This document shows, piece by piece, positions 14,251 to 22,132 of a stretch of DNA of 31,750 bases. The translations under genes were made by a program, and so were the position numbers. This stretch comes from SKKY01 sp964622305 (GTDB lineage: Bacteria; Bacillota; Peptococcia; Peptococcales; SKKY01), in contig CAZUPR010000013.1 in assembly GCA_964622305.1 (NCBI GenBank), positions 1 through 31,750 on the forward strand. Reading direction: 5' to 3'. Positions within the stretch are counted from its first letter, which is position 1, and every line of letters starts with the position of its first letter. The notes beneath the pieces were generated by a model. That model was given only the letters and a program-made list of their open reading frames with translations, had not been told where the DNA came from and searched no databases.

Positions 14251-16044
14251 ATGGCTAATAATGTTATTGTCATTGGTGGCGGTCTTGCTGGCCTTATGGC
14301 TGCAATGAGAGCAGCTGAAGCTGGCATGAAGGTACAAGTATTTTCCGTAGTACCAGTAAAAAGATCTCACTCAGTGTGTGCCCAAGGGGGAATAAATGGC
14401 GCCTTGCATACAAAAGGCGATGGAGATAGTACTGCACAGCATTTTTATGACACAATTTATGGTGGCGACTTTTTGGCTAATCAAACTGCCGCAAAAAATA
14501 TGTGTGAAGAGGCTCCAAAAATTCTTGAGTTATTTGATAGAATGGGCGTCCCTTTTACCAGAACTCCAGAAGGGAACCTTGACTTTAGACACTTTGGTGG
14601 TCAAAAGTTGGCCAGAACTGCCTTTGCAGGAGCTTCAACTGGACAACAACTAATGTACGCATTAGATGAGCAGGTCAGAAGACTTGAAGATCAAGGCAAG
14701 ATTGAAAAATATGAAAACTGGGAGTTTATTGGCGCAATTGTTGAAAACGACCGTTGCGTTGGTGCTGTTGCACAAAATATGTTTAATATGGAAATTAAGG
14801 CTTTCCCAGCTTCTGCAGTAGTAATTGCTACAGGTGGTTTAGGAGTTATTTATGGACGTTCAACCAACTCTACTATTAATAATGGTAGTGCCGCAGGTAT
14901 TGTTTATGCTCAGGGAGCTAAATATGCCAATGCTGAATTTATTCAAATTCACCCGACAGCCATTCCTGGTGATGATAAAAACCGCCTAATGTCAGAATCA
15001 GCCAGAGGAGAAGGTGGCAGAATCTGGACTTATAAAGATGGTAAACCCTGGTACTTCCTGGAAGAAATGTACCCAGCTTACGGAAACTTAGTTCCAAGAG
15101 ATATTGCAACCAGAGCTATTTTCTCAGTTTGTGTTGACCAAAAACTAGGAATAAATGGCGAAAACCAAGTCTACCTGGATTTAACCCATATTGATTCAGG
15201 CGAACTTGATAGAAAACTGGGAGCAATTCTTGAGATTTATGAAAACTTTGTTGGTGATGACCCCAGAAAAGTCCCAATGAGAATCTTCCCATCTGTTCAC
15301 TACACCATGGGCGGCATTTGGTCTGACTGGAAAACTCATATGACAAATATACCAGGCCTCTTTGCTTGTGGAGAGTGTGAATACTCTTATCATGGAGCTA
15401 ACCGTCTGGGAGCTAACTCACTTCTGTCTGCAATTTATTCAGGTTCAGTTGCGGGTCCTGCAGCAGCTGAATATGCAAAGGGATTAGCAGCTGACACAGA
15501 AGCTTCTGCTGATCTTCTATCATCAGAAGAAAAGAAATATCAGGAAGAATATCAAAACATCTTAGCTATGGATGGAAAAGAAAACCCCTTTGTCCTTCAC
15601 GATGAAATGGGAACTCTTATGTATGAAAATGTTACAGTAGTCAGAGAAAATAAAAACCTGGCAAAAACCATGGATGTTTTACAAGAATTTAAAGAAAGAT
15701 ACAAAAATCTTAATTGTATTGACCAAAGCGCCAATGGAAACCAAACAGCTTTATATATAAGAAGACTTAAATATATGATGGCTCTGGCTGAACTTATCAC
15801 TAAAGGTGCCTTGGAAAGAAATGAAAGTAGGGGAGCTCACTACAAACCAGAATTCCCTGAAAGAAATGATGATGAATGGTTAAAAACAACCATCGGAACC
15901 TATAGCGAAAACGGCCCTATTCTTTCCTATGAAGAAGTTGATATCTCACACATCAAACCTGTCAAAAGAGTTTATGATGTTGATAATGCCAGCGGCAAGG
16001 GCAAAGAACTGGAGAAAAAAGAAGGGGAGGAGGATAAAGAATGA
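14251..16044 (+). CDS. sdhA: succinate dehydrogenase/fumarate reductase flavoprotein subunit
   Basis: This is the catalytic subunit that interconverts succinate and fumarate using covalently bound FAD. The dinucleotide fold is at the start (GGGLAGLMAA, 9-18). The flavin-linking histidine is H40 in RSHSVCAQGGIN, the same number as in B. subtilis SdhA. Substrate-site motifs are IQIHPTA, SESARGEGG, VPRDIATRAI and HYTMGG, and the FAD-binding HGANRLGANSLL follows. Length 597 is normal. The C-terminus is charged and Lys/Glu-rich. It overlaps sdhB by four bases. AGGAGG precedes ATG 14251. Confidence 0.96.
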   Translation: MANNVIVIGGGLAGLMAAMRAAEAGMKVQVFSVVPVKRSHSVCAQGGINGALHTKGDGDSTAQHFYDTIYGGDFLANQTAAKNMCEEAPKILELFDRMGVPFTRTPEGNLDFRHFGGQKLARTAFAGASTGQQLMYALDEQVRRLEDQGKIEKYENWEFIGAIVENDRCVGAVAQNMFNMEIKAFPASAVVIATGGLGVIYGRSTNSTINNGSAAGIVYAQGAKYANAEFIQIHPTAIPGDDKNRLMSESARGEGGRIWTYKDGKPWYFLEEMYPAYGNLVPRDIATRAIFSVCVDQKLGINGENQVYLDLTHIDSGELDRKLGAILEIYENFVGDDPRKVPMRIFPSVHYTMGGIWSDWKTHMTNIPGLFACGECEYSYHGANRLGANSLLSAIYSGSVAGPAAAEYAKGLAADTEASADLLSSEEKKYQEEYQNILAMDGKENPFVLHDEMGTLMYENVTVVRENKNLAKTMDVLQEFKERYKNLNCIDQSANGNQTALYIRRLKYMMALAELITKGALERNESRGAHYKPEFPERNDDEWLKTTIGTYSENGPILSYEEVDISHIKPVKRVYDVDNASGKGKELEKKEGEEDKE

Positions 16045-16784
16045 AAACAGTCCGTTTAAAGATTAAAAGAAGAGAAAGTGAAAATTCACCAACTTATTGG
16101 GAAGAGTTTGAAGTTCCCCACAGACCGGCAATGAACGTTATTTCCTGTCTGATGGCTATCCAAAAGAACCCTGTAAATGCTCAGGGCCACCCAACTACCC
16201 CAGTTGCCTTTGAAAGTAACTGTCTGGAAGAAGTTTGTGGTTCCTGTTCAATGGTAATTAATGGTAAGGCACGTCAAGCTTGCTCAGCCTTGGTTGACAA
16301 CTTAAAACAACCTATTACTTTAGAGCCCATGGATAAATTTAAGGTTATCCGTGACCTTTATATAGACCGTCAGGCCTTCTTTGATGCTCTAAGAAAAGTT
16401 AAAGCCTGGGTAGATATCGATGGCAGCCAAGAGTTAGGTCAGGGCCCCAGATACTCCAGAAAAGTTCAGGAGCTCCGTTATGATATATCCCGTTGTATGA
16501 CCTGTGGTGTTTGTGGGCAGGTTTGCCCTAACTATAACTCCAACACTGACTTTGTTGGCCCTCACGTTGCTCCTCAGGTTGTGAGTTTTAATATCCATCC
16601 AAATGGAGCCTTTAATAAAGAAGAAAGGATTGAGGCCTTAATGGATCAGGGTGGTATTTTTGAATGTGGTAACTCACAAAACTGTATTCCATCATGTCCA
16701 AAGAGCATTCCACTCAGATCTTCTATTGCAAAAGTTAAGGGAGATGTAACCTGGGCTGGTATAAAAGCTATATTCACTAAATAA
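16041..16784 (+). CDS. sdhB: succinate dehydrogenase/fumarate reductase iron-sulfur subunit
   Basis: This subunit carries electrons between FAD in SdhA and heme in SdhC. Three clusters can be assigned: 2Fe-2S at C61, C66, C69, C81 (CLEEVCGSC); 4Fe-4S at C152, C155, C158, C162 (CMTCGVCGQVCP); and the 3Fe-4S set at C209, C215, C219 (CGNSQNCIPSCPK). Length is 247 residues. It is last in sdhCAB. A weak promoter for fumA (TTCACT 16773-16778, TAAAAT 16795-16800) overlaps its last codons and the gap that follows. Confidence 0.95.
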   Translation: MKTVRLKIKRRESENSPTYWEEFEVPHRPAMNVISCLMAIQKNPVNAQGHPTTPVAFESNCLEEVCGSCSMVINGKARQACSALVDNLKQPITLEPMDKFKVIRDLYIDRQAFFDALRKVKAWVDIDGSQELGQGPRYSRKVQELRYDISRCMTCGVCGQVCPNYNSNTDFVGPHVAPQVVSFNIHPNGAFNKEERIEALMDQGGIFECGNSQNCIPSCPKSIPLRSSIAKVKGDVTWAGIKAIFTK

Positions 16785-16850
16785 GATATTGTGATAAAAT
16801 AATATAGAATAAGTTGTCAAAATATTTCAATAATTTATGGAGGTGTTCTA

Positions 16851-17696
16851 ATGCGGGAAGTAAATGTAAGCTTAATCACTGAAAAGGTCAAGGAATTATG
16901 CATGACCTCAAACTTTGACCTGCCAAAGGATGTTGAAGAAAGACTAAGAAAGGGACATGAAGATGAGGTGTCCGCTTTCGGTAAGTATTCAATGCAACAG
17001 GTTATGGACAACGTAAAAATCGCCAGAGAAGAAAATGTGGCTATTTGCCAGGATACTGGTCTGGCTGTAATTTTTATGGAAATTGGCCAGGAAGTTTCTC
17101 TTGTTGGAGGCGACCTTGCAGAAGCAGTAGACGAAGGTGTCAGACAAGGTTATGACCAAGGTTATTTAAGAAAATCTGCAGTAGATGATCCTATTTTTGA
17201 AAGAAAAAATACAGGTGATAACACACCAGCTATTTTATATACTGATATCGTACCTGGCGACAAGGTTAAAATCACTGTTGTTCCAAAGGGTGGCGGTGCA
17301 GAAAACATGAGCCAAATGAAAATGTTAAAACCTGCAGAAGGTGTTGAAGGTGTTAAAAACTTCGTTATCGAATCTGTAGTTAATGCAGGTGGAAACCCAT
17401 GCCCACCAGTAGTTGTTGGCGTTGGCGTTGGCGGAACAATTGAAAAAACTGCCCTTCTGGCTAAAAGAGCACTTATGCGTGAAGCTGGACAACCAAACCC
17501 AAATCCTTTGTATGCAAAACTAGAAGCTGAAATTTTAGAAGAAATTAATAAATCTGGAGTAGGTCCTCAAGGACTTGGTGGCAGATTTACTGCTTTTGCA
17601 GTTCATATTGACTACTTCCCAGCACATATAGCTTCAATGCCAGTTGTTGTAAACCTAAACTGTCATGCTGCCAGACACAAAGAAGCAATTATATAA
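16851..17696 (+). CDS. fumA: fumarate hydratase class I, alpha subunit
   Basis: With FumB this makes the oxygen-labile 4Fe-4S fumarase that interconverts fumarate and malate. The three cluster cysteines are visible: C66 (CQDTG), C184 (GGNPCPP) and C271 (NLNCHAARH). Length 281 is the usual size of the alpha subunit of the two-protein form, corresponding to the N-terminal domain of single-chain class I fumarase. A GGAGGTG site precedes ATG 16851. fumB follows after 19 bases. L-tartrate dehydratase is a close relative, but the TCA-enzyme neighbours favour fumarase. Confidence 0.93.
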   Translation: MREVNVSLITEKVKELCMTSNFDLPKDVEERLRKGHEDEVSAFGKYSMQQVMDNVKIAREENVAICQDTGLAVIFMEIGQEVSLVGGDLAEAVDEGVRQGYDQGYLRKSAVDDPIFERKNTGDNTPAILYTDIVPGDKVKITVVPKGGGAENMSQMKMLKPAEGVEGVKNFVIESVVNAGGNPCPPVVVGVGVGGTIEKTALLAKRALMREAGQPNPNPLYAKLEAEILEEINKSGVGPQGLGGRFTAFAVHIDYFPAHIASMPVVVNLNCHAARHKEAII

Positions 17697-17715
17697 ATAG
17701 AGAGGGTGTGTAAAA

Positions 17716-18270
17716 ATGTCAGAAATCAAAAAACTTACTACTCCACTAACTGAGGATCAGGTAGTGGGTCTTAAAGCAGGCGATCAGGTAACTATAACTG
17801 GTACAATTTACACTGGCCGTGATGCTGCTCACAGAAATTTGATTAAGGCTCTTAATGAGGGAGCAGAACTTCCCTTTGATATAAAAAATCAAATTATTTA
17901 CTATGTAGGACCTTGCCCTGCAAAACCAGGACACGCTATGGGTTCAGCTGGACCAACAACAAGCGGCAGAATGGACTCCTTGACTGATGCGCTTTTAAGC
18001 ATTGGCTTAAGAGGCATGATTGGTAAAGGACCCAGAAATGCTGAAGTAATTGATTCAATTAAGAGAAACAAAGCTATCTATTTTGCTGCAACAGGCGGTG
18101 CAGGCGCTTTAATTGCCAGATCAGTTAAGCAATCTGAAGTTGTTGCCTACCCAGAACTTGGGCCAGAAGCTATCTACAAACTTGAAGTAGAAGATTTCCC
18201 GGCTATTGTGGCAATAGATACAGAAGGTAACGACCAATATAAAATCGGCAAATCAGAATTTGCTATCTAA
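17716..18270 (+). CDS. fumB: fumarate hydratase class I, beta subunit
   Basis: This is the beta subunit (C-terminal domain of single-chain class I fumarase), which supplies substrate-binding residues at the interface with FumA. Family motifs are GRDAAHRN (35-42), GPCPAKPG (65-72), GPTTSGRMD (79-87) and GKGPRN. Length 184 is typical. It lies 35 bases before the malic enzyme gene, in the same direction and with similar codon use, so a fumA-fumB-malic enzyme operon is likely. Confidence 0.93.
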   Translation: MSEIKKLTTPLTEDQVVGLKAGDQVTITGTIYTGRDAAHRNLIKALNEGAELPFDIKNQIIYYVGPCPAKPGHAMGSAGPTTSGRMDSLTDALLSIGLRGMIGKGPRNAEVIDSIKRNKAIYFAATGGAGALIARSVKQSEVVAYPELGPEAIYKLEVEDFPAIVAIDTEGNDQYKIGKSEFAI

Positions 18271-18305
18271 AAAAGAGTCTTTTAAAAAAATAGGAGGAAT
18301 AATTT

Positions 18306-19484
18306 ATGAATGTAAACGAAAGATCATTACAGCTACACCAAGAGAAAAAAGGTAAAATCAGCGTAGAGTCTAAAGTTCCTGTTAATACTATGGAAGACCT
18401 TTCTTTAGCCTATACTCCAGGAGTAGCTGAGCCTTGCAGAAAAATTGATGCAAACAAAGAAGATGTTTACAAATATACTGCAAAAGGCAATCTTGTAGCA
18501 ATTGTTTCAGACGGTTCTGCCGTTCTGGGATTAGGTAATATCGGACCAGAAGCAGCAATGCCTGTAATGGAAGGTAAAGCTATTCTCTTTAAAGAATTTG
18601 CTGGTGTTGATGGTTTCCCAATCTGCCTTGACACTCAAGATACAGAAGAAATCATTAAAACTGTAAAATACCTGGGACCAACTTTTGGCGGTATTAACTT
18701 AGAAGATATTTCCGCTCCAAGATGTTTTGAAATTGAAGAAAGACTTAAAGCAGAAATGGATATTCCTGTTTTCCACGATGACCAGCACGGTACTGCAATT
18801 TGTCTATTAGCAGCTTTAATTAATGCTTGTAAGGTTACAGATAGAAAAATTGAAGACCTTTCAATCGTAGTTAATGGTGTTGGTGCGGCTGGAACAGCTA
18901 TCGCCAATATTCTTCTAAATGCTGGAATCACTAAAATGTATTTGGTTGATAAAAATGGTATCTTAAACCCAGATGTTAAAGAAACTATGCTTCATTCAGA
19001 ACATGAGAAAATGGCTGCTAAAACAAATCCAGATAAAAGAACTGGCGTTTTGGCAGATGCTGTTAAAGATGTTGATGCTTTCATAGGCGTAAGTGCACCT
19101 GGTGTTCTTACAAGCGAAATGGTTAGCACAATGAATAAGGATGCTATCGTTCTTGCAATGGCTAACCCTACTCCAGAAATTATGCCAGATGAAGCAAAAG
19201 CTGGTGGAGCCAGAGTTGTCGGTACAGGGCGTTCTGACTTCCCTAACCAAGTAAACAACGTGCTTGCTTTCCCTGGTATCTTTAAAGGTGCTCTAGAAGT
19301 TCGTGCAAAAGCAATTACAGAAGAAATGAAAATAGCTGCTGCTTATGCAATCGCAAACTATATTCCTGATGCAGAACTACATGAAGAAAACATTATGCCA
19401 AAAGCTTTAGACAAAAATGTTGCCTCTGCTGTAGCAAAGGCTATTGCTGATAAAGCAAGAGAACAAGGCCTTAACAGAATATAA
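18306..19484 (+). CDS. NAD(P)-dependent malic enzyme (oxaloacetate-decarboxylating)
   Basis: This enzyme oxidatively decarboxylates malate to pyruvate and CO2, linking the fumarase product to pyruvate. SLAYTPGVAEPC (33-44) holds the catalytic Tyr36, EGKA holds Lys92, FHDDQHGTA provides metal and substrate residues, and GVGAAGTAIANILL is the nucleotide-binding glycine motif. At 392 residues it is the short bacterial form without the phosphotransacetylase-like extension of MaeB. The site AGGAGGAAT precedes ATG 18306. NAD or NADP preference cannot be read safely. A strong terminator closes the unit. Confidence 0.94.
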   Translation: MNVNERSLQLHQEKKGKISVESKVPVNTMEDLSLAYTPGVAEPCRKIDANKEDVYKYTAKGNLVAIVSDGSAVLGLGNIGPEAAMPVMEGKAILFKEFAGVDGFPICLDTQDTEEIIKTVKYLGPTFGGINLEDISAPRCFEIEERLKAEMDIPVFHDDQHGTAICLLAALINACKVTDRKIEDLSIVVNGVGAAGTAIANILLNAGITKMYLVDKNGILNPDVKETMLHSEHEKMAAKTNPDKRTGVLADAVKDVDAFIGVSAPGVLTSEMVSTMNKDAIVLAMANPTPEIMPDEAKAGGARVVGTGRSDFPNQVNNVLAFPGIFKGALEVRAKAITEEMKIAAAYAIANYIPDAELHEENIMPKALDKNVASAVAKAIADKAREQGLNRI

Positions 19485-19507
19485 GAGAAACTTTTAAAAG
19501 AATTTTT

Positions 19508-19539
19508 AAGGTGTCACCTAAAAGTGACACCTTATTTTT
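19508..19539 (+). terminator. Rho-independent terminator after malic enzyme
   Basis: AAGGTGTCAC (19508-19517) pairs perfectly with GTGACACCTT (19524-19533) around CTAAAA, and T5 follows at 19535-19539. It ends the fum-malic enzyme unit. Confidence 0.92.
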
Positions 19540-19559
19540 ATGTACAAAGATTTTTTAAT

Positions 19560-19568
19560 TGTTATAAT
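19560..19568 (+). promoter_or_regulatory. extended -10 promoter of the receiver-CheX gene
   Basis: TGTTATAAT is a consensus TGn-TATAAT extended -10. There is no clear -35 at the right distance, as is common for extended -10 promoters. It lies directly after the malic enzyme terminator and 33 bases before ATG 19601, so it most likely drives the unit running to the NUDIX gene. Confidence 0.6.
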
Positions 19569-19600
19569 TAATAGGGAAGCTTATTAAAGGAGATAGAAAA

Positions 19601-20452
19601 ATGCAAGAGCTCAAAATAATGATAGTAGACGACTCACCTTTCTCTATAAATTTAATAGAAGAACTATTAAGTAAAAATGGATATAAGGTTGTTGCCAAAG
19701 CAAGTAATAAAGAAGAAATGCTGGAAAAATTTCTGGAAACTAAACCAAATTTTATTACCATGGACCTAACCATGCCTGATATTGATGGCTTTGAAAGTAT
19801 AAAACTTCTAAGGAAAATTAACCCTGATTTTAATTCAATTATGATAAGTTCCCTTAAAGATGATGATCTGGTAAGAGAATCAAAAAAACTTAAAATTAAT
19901 GATTATCTGCAAAAGCCTCTTAAAGAAGAAGAGCTTCTTAAAAGCATTCAAAATGTTTTAAATGTTCATGATAATTTTAAACTTTTGATTTCCGAAGAGG
20001 GAGAGGTTTTTAGGGAATCTTTTAAAGATGCCATGATGGAATTAAGCAGGATAAGAATAAATTTCGCTGATGTAGATTTTAAATTGAATGAAGATGACTT
20101 TTCTTTCGCTGCAGTTGCCGGAATTACTGGCAGCTTTCCAGGAAGGTTTATTATTGCTCTCAGTGAAGAATCTTTAAGTAAACTTACAAGGAATGTTTTA
20201 AAGGATGAAAATCCATCCTGCCAGCAAAAGGGCAATCTTTTGGCTGAAATAGCCAATATTATTGCTGGAAATGCATGCTCAATTTTAAATATGAGAGAAA
20301 GAAACTACAAGTTCAGGCTTTCCAGTCCAAGTGTTTTTTATGGCAAAGACTTGCGTATATTTTCTGAAAAAGAAAACAATAATTTTTATGCAGCAGAAAG
20401 CGAATTTGGCTTAATCTTTATTGCCACCAGTTTTTCAAAGGGGGACCTGTAA
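19601..20452 (+). CDS. response regulator receiver domain fused to a CheX-like phosphatase domain
   Basis: Residues 1-120 form a CheY-type receiver with acidic pocket D10-D11, phosphoacceptor D55 (FITMDLTMPD), S83/S84 and K105 (LQKPL), all the residues needed for phosphorylation. Residues about 130-283 resemble CheX/CheC phosphatases: GSFPGRFIIAL and LLAEIANIIAGNA, in which E216 and N219 match the E-x-x-N active site of CheX. There is no DNA-binding output. The protein could therefore receive phosphate and also remove phosphate from itself or a partner. The next gene encodes a stand-alone CheX. No CheA or motility gene lies in the window, so the partner kinase is unknown. The domains are clear; the role is inference. 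Confidence 0.8.
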   Translation: MQELKIMIVDDSPFSINLIEELLSKNGYKVVAKASNKEEMLEKFLETKPNFITMDLTMPDIDGFESIKLLRKINPDFNSIMISSLKDDDLVRESKKLKINDYLQKPLKEEELLKSIQNVLNVHDNFKLLISEEGEVFRESFKDAMMELSRIRINFADVDFKLNEDDFSFAAVAGITGSFPGRFIIALSEESLSKLTRNVLKDENPSCQQKGNLLAEIANIIAGNACSILNMRERNYKFRLSSPSVFYGKDLRIFSEKENNNFYAAESEFGLIFIATSFSKGDL

Positions 20453-20454
20453 CT

Positions 20455-20919
20455 TTGGATGTTAATAATATAAATCCTTTTTTAAAAGCCTGCATGAATG
20501 TTCTGCCGCAGGTAGGATTTAAAAATATAGAAAAAAAGAATATCAGCATTGCAAAAAAAGTTAACGCTAAAGGAGTTGCCATCAGTGTTGGTATTGTTGG
20601 GGATTTAAAGGGTACTGTGGTCTATAACTTTACTGAAGAGGCTGCAAAAAAGACTGTGGGAATAATGATGATGGGAATGGAAGTAACTGAATTTGATGAA
20701 ATGGCTCAAAGTGCAATTTCAGAATTAACCAATATGCTTACTGCTAACGCTGCTATTGAGTTTTCTCAAACTGGCAAGGATGTCAATATCTCCACTCCGA
20801 CCCTGATAACAGGAAAAGACCTGGCTATTAATATTAACAGTAAAACTATCCTGGCTATTGAACTTGATGCAGATGGTCTTGAAATTGTAATTAATATTGG
20901 CATTGAAAATGCCAGTTAA
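20455..20919 (+). CDS. cheX: CheX-type chemotaxis phosphatase
   Basis: This cytoplasmic protein of 154 residues belongs to the CheX family, dimeric phosphatases that dephosphorylate CheY-like receivers. The active-site E90-x-x-N93 is present in AISELTNMLTANA, and the N-terminal INPFL helix and GIVGDLKGTVVYNF beta region are typical. The start is TTG 20455, two bases after the preceding stop, with GGGGGA about ten bases upstream. The first in-frame ATG would remove the conserved N-terminal helix, and ATG 20459 is out of frame. Its natural target is probably the receiver encoded just upstream. It overlaps ung by 11 bases. Confidence 0.88.
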   Translation: MDVNNINPFLKACMNVLPQVGFKNIEKKNISIAKKVNAKGVAISVGIVGDLKGTVVYNFTEEAAKKTVGIMMMGMEVTEFDEMAQSAISELTNMLTANAAIEFSQTGKDVNISTPTLITGKDLAININSKTILAIELDADGLEIVINIGIENAS

Positions 20920-21568
20920 AACTTGGGAAGAAATAATAGACCAGGAAAAAAAGAAGCCATATTTTAAGGATCTTTGGACTTTTTTGGAAAAAGAATATCA
21001 AGAATATGAAATTTATCCTAAAAAAGTTGAAATATTTTCTGCCCTTAAAGCAACGCCCTTTGAGCAGGTTAAGGTAATTATTTTAGGGCAAGATCCCTAT
21101 CATGGAGAGAATCAAGCTCATGGCCTGGCTTTTTCTGTAAAAGAAGGCAGCAGAATACCAGGATCCCTGGCTAATATCTATAAAGAAATGCAGGCTGACC
21201 TTGGACTTGAAATACCCAAAACTGGCTATTTGCTTCCCTGGGCCAGGCAAGGAGTCCTGCTTATCAATACAGTGCTTACTGTTAGAGCCAATCAGGCTCT
21301 TTCACACAGAAATAAAGGATGGGAAGTTTTCACAAGGCAATTAATTGCTGAACTGAACAAGGATGATAAAGCAAAAGTTTTTGTTTTATGGGGCAGAGAG
21401 GCTCAAAAAATGAAAGAGTTATTAAGTAATAAAAAACACTTAATATTAAAGGCAGCTCATCCAAGCCCACTTTCAGCATCCAGAGGTTTTTTTGGTTGCA
21501 GGCATTTTTCTAAAGCCAATAAATTTTTGGAAAAAAATAATTTAGAAAAAATTGACTGGGAACTGTAA
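20909..21568 (+). CDS. ung: uracil-DNA glycosylase (family 1)
   Basis: Ung removes uracil from DNA as the first step of base excision repair. The water-activating loop is GQDPYHG (60-66, catalytic D62), followed by AHGLAFSV. The minor-groove loop HPSPLSASRGF contains catalytic H184. The length of 219 residues fits the family. I start at ATG 20909, whose first codons overlap the end of cheX. Upstream TTG codons in frame (from 20897) would add a few residues with no better ribosome site. Translation is probably coupled to cheX. Confidence 0.95.
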   Translation: MPVKTWEEIIDQEKKKPYFKDLWTFLEKEYQEYEIYPKKVEIFSALKATPFEQVKVIILGQDPYHGENQAHGLAFSVKEGSRIPGSLANIYKEMQADLGLEIPKTGYLLPWARQGVLLINTVLTVRANQALSHRNKGWEVFTRQLIAELNKDDKAKVFVLWGREAQKMKELLSNKKHLILKAAHPSPLSASRGFFGCRHFSKANKFLEKNNLEKIDWEL

Positions 21569-21583
21569 AAGGAGGAGGTATTT

Positions 21584-22063
21584 TTGTCACAAAAGAGAAT
21601 ATGCAGAGTAGCTGGAGTTGCAATAAAAGACAATCATGTATTAATTCACAGATTTAAGGAAAAGGATTATTGGACCTTTCCTGGTGGGGGCTGTAAGTTT
21701 TATGAAACAACTACTGATGCTCTAGAAAGAGAATTTCTTTCTGAAACAGGTGGTAAAATTACAATAAACAGATTGCTTTTTATTGTAGAAAACCTCTACT
21801 TAAAAAAGAATATACCCAACCATGAAATTGAGTTTTTTTATGAAATTGAACTTGAAGACAGTTTTAGCCCCGAAGAGGAATATTTTTATGGCAAAGAGGG
21901 CGAAGAGGATTTAATTTTCTACTGGTGTCCTTTGGACAAACTTGAAGAGATGAGAATTTATCCAAAATGTTTGAAAAAAGCATTACTGGAAATCCCGGAA
22001 AATATTGTCCATGTCATTCACAAAAGTTCACTGGAAAAAGAGGATATCCAAAAGACTTTTTGA
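21584..22063 (+). CDS. NUDIX hydrolase
   Basis: NUDIX enzymes cleave nucleoside diphosphates linked to another group. The box fits G35-x5-E41-x7-R49-E50-x2-S53-E54-x-G56, so it is complete except that the first Glu of the usual REuxEE is Ser53. That Glu is one of the metal ligands in MutT. The start is TTG 21584 with AAAGGAGGAGG just upstream. Length is 159 residues, with an acidic C-terminal half. It lies 15 bases after ung. The substrate cannot be predicted, and activity may be altered by the substitution. Confidence 0.85.
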   Translation: MSQKRICRVAGVAIKDNHVLIHRFKEKDYWTFPGGGCKFYETTTDALEREFLSETGGKITINRLLFIVENLYLKKNIPNHEIEFFYEIELEDSFSPEEEYFYGKEGEEDLIFYWCPLDKLEEMRIYPKCLKKALLEIPENIVHVIHKSSLEKEDIQKTF

Positions 22064-22120
22064 TTTACCAGTGATTTTGTGTTATTATAAATTATTGATT
22101 TAAATTTTTAGAAAGTTTTT

Positions 22121-22127
22121 GAGGTGA
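22121..22127 (+). promoter_or_regulatory. ribosome binding site deciding an ATT start (DEAD-box helicase)
   Basis: GAGGTGA matches seven bases of the anti-Shine-Dalgarno complement. It ends five bases before ATT 22133. The GTG at 22124 that would otherwise be taken as the start lies inside this site and has no ribosome site of its own upstream. Confidence 0.55.
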
Positions 22128-22132
22128 ATATC

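Noticed and set aside
16789..16820. Rex-type operator upstream of fumA (TTGTGA ... TTGTCA).
   Set aside because: The second half is a direct, not inverted, copy and the spacing is wrong for a Rex site.
18635..19258. Several long antisense frames inside the malic enzyme gene, and similar ones in livM, kor and sdhA.
   Set aside because: They are mirror frames of strongly coding genes with biased codon use; none has a ribosome site or known domain.
19601..22063. A defence or second-messenger island made of receiver-CheX, CheX, Ung and NUDIX.
   Set aside because: Each gene has an ordinary housekeeping or signalling family, and there is no effector, toxin or mobile-element gene around them.
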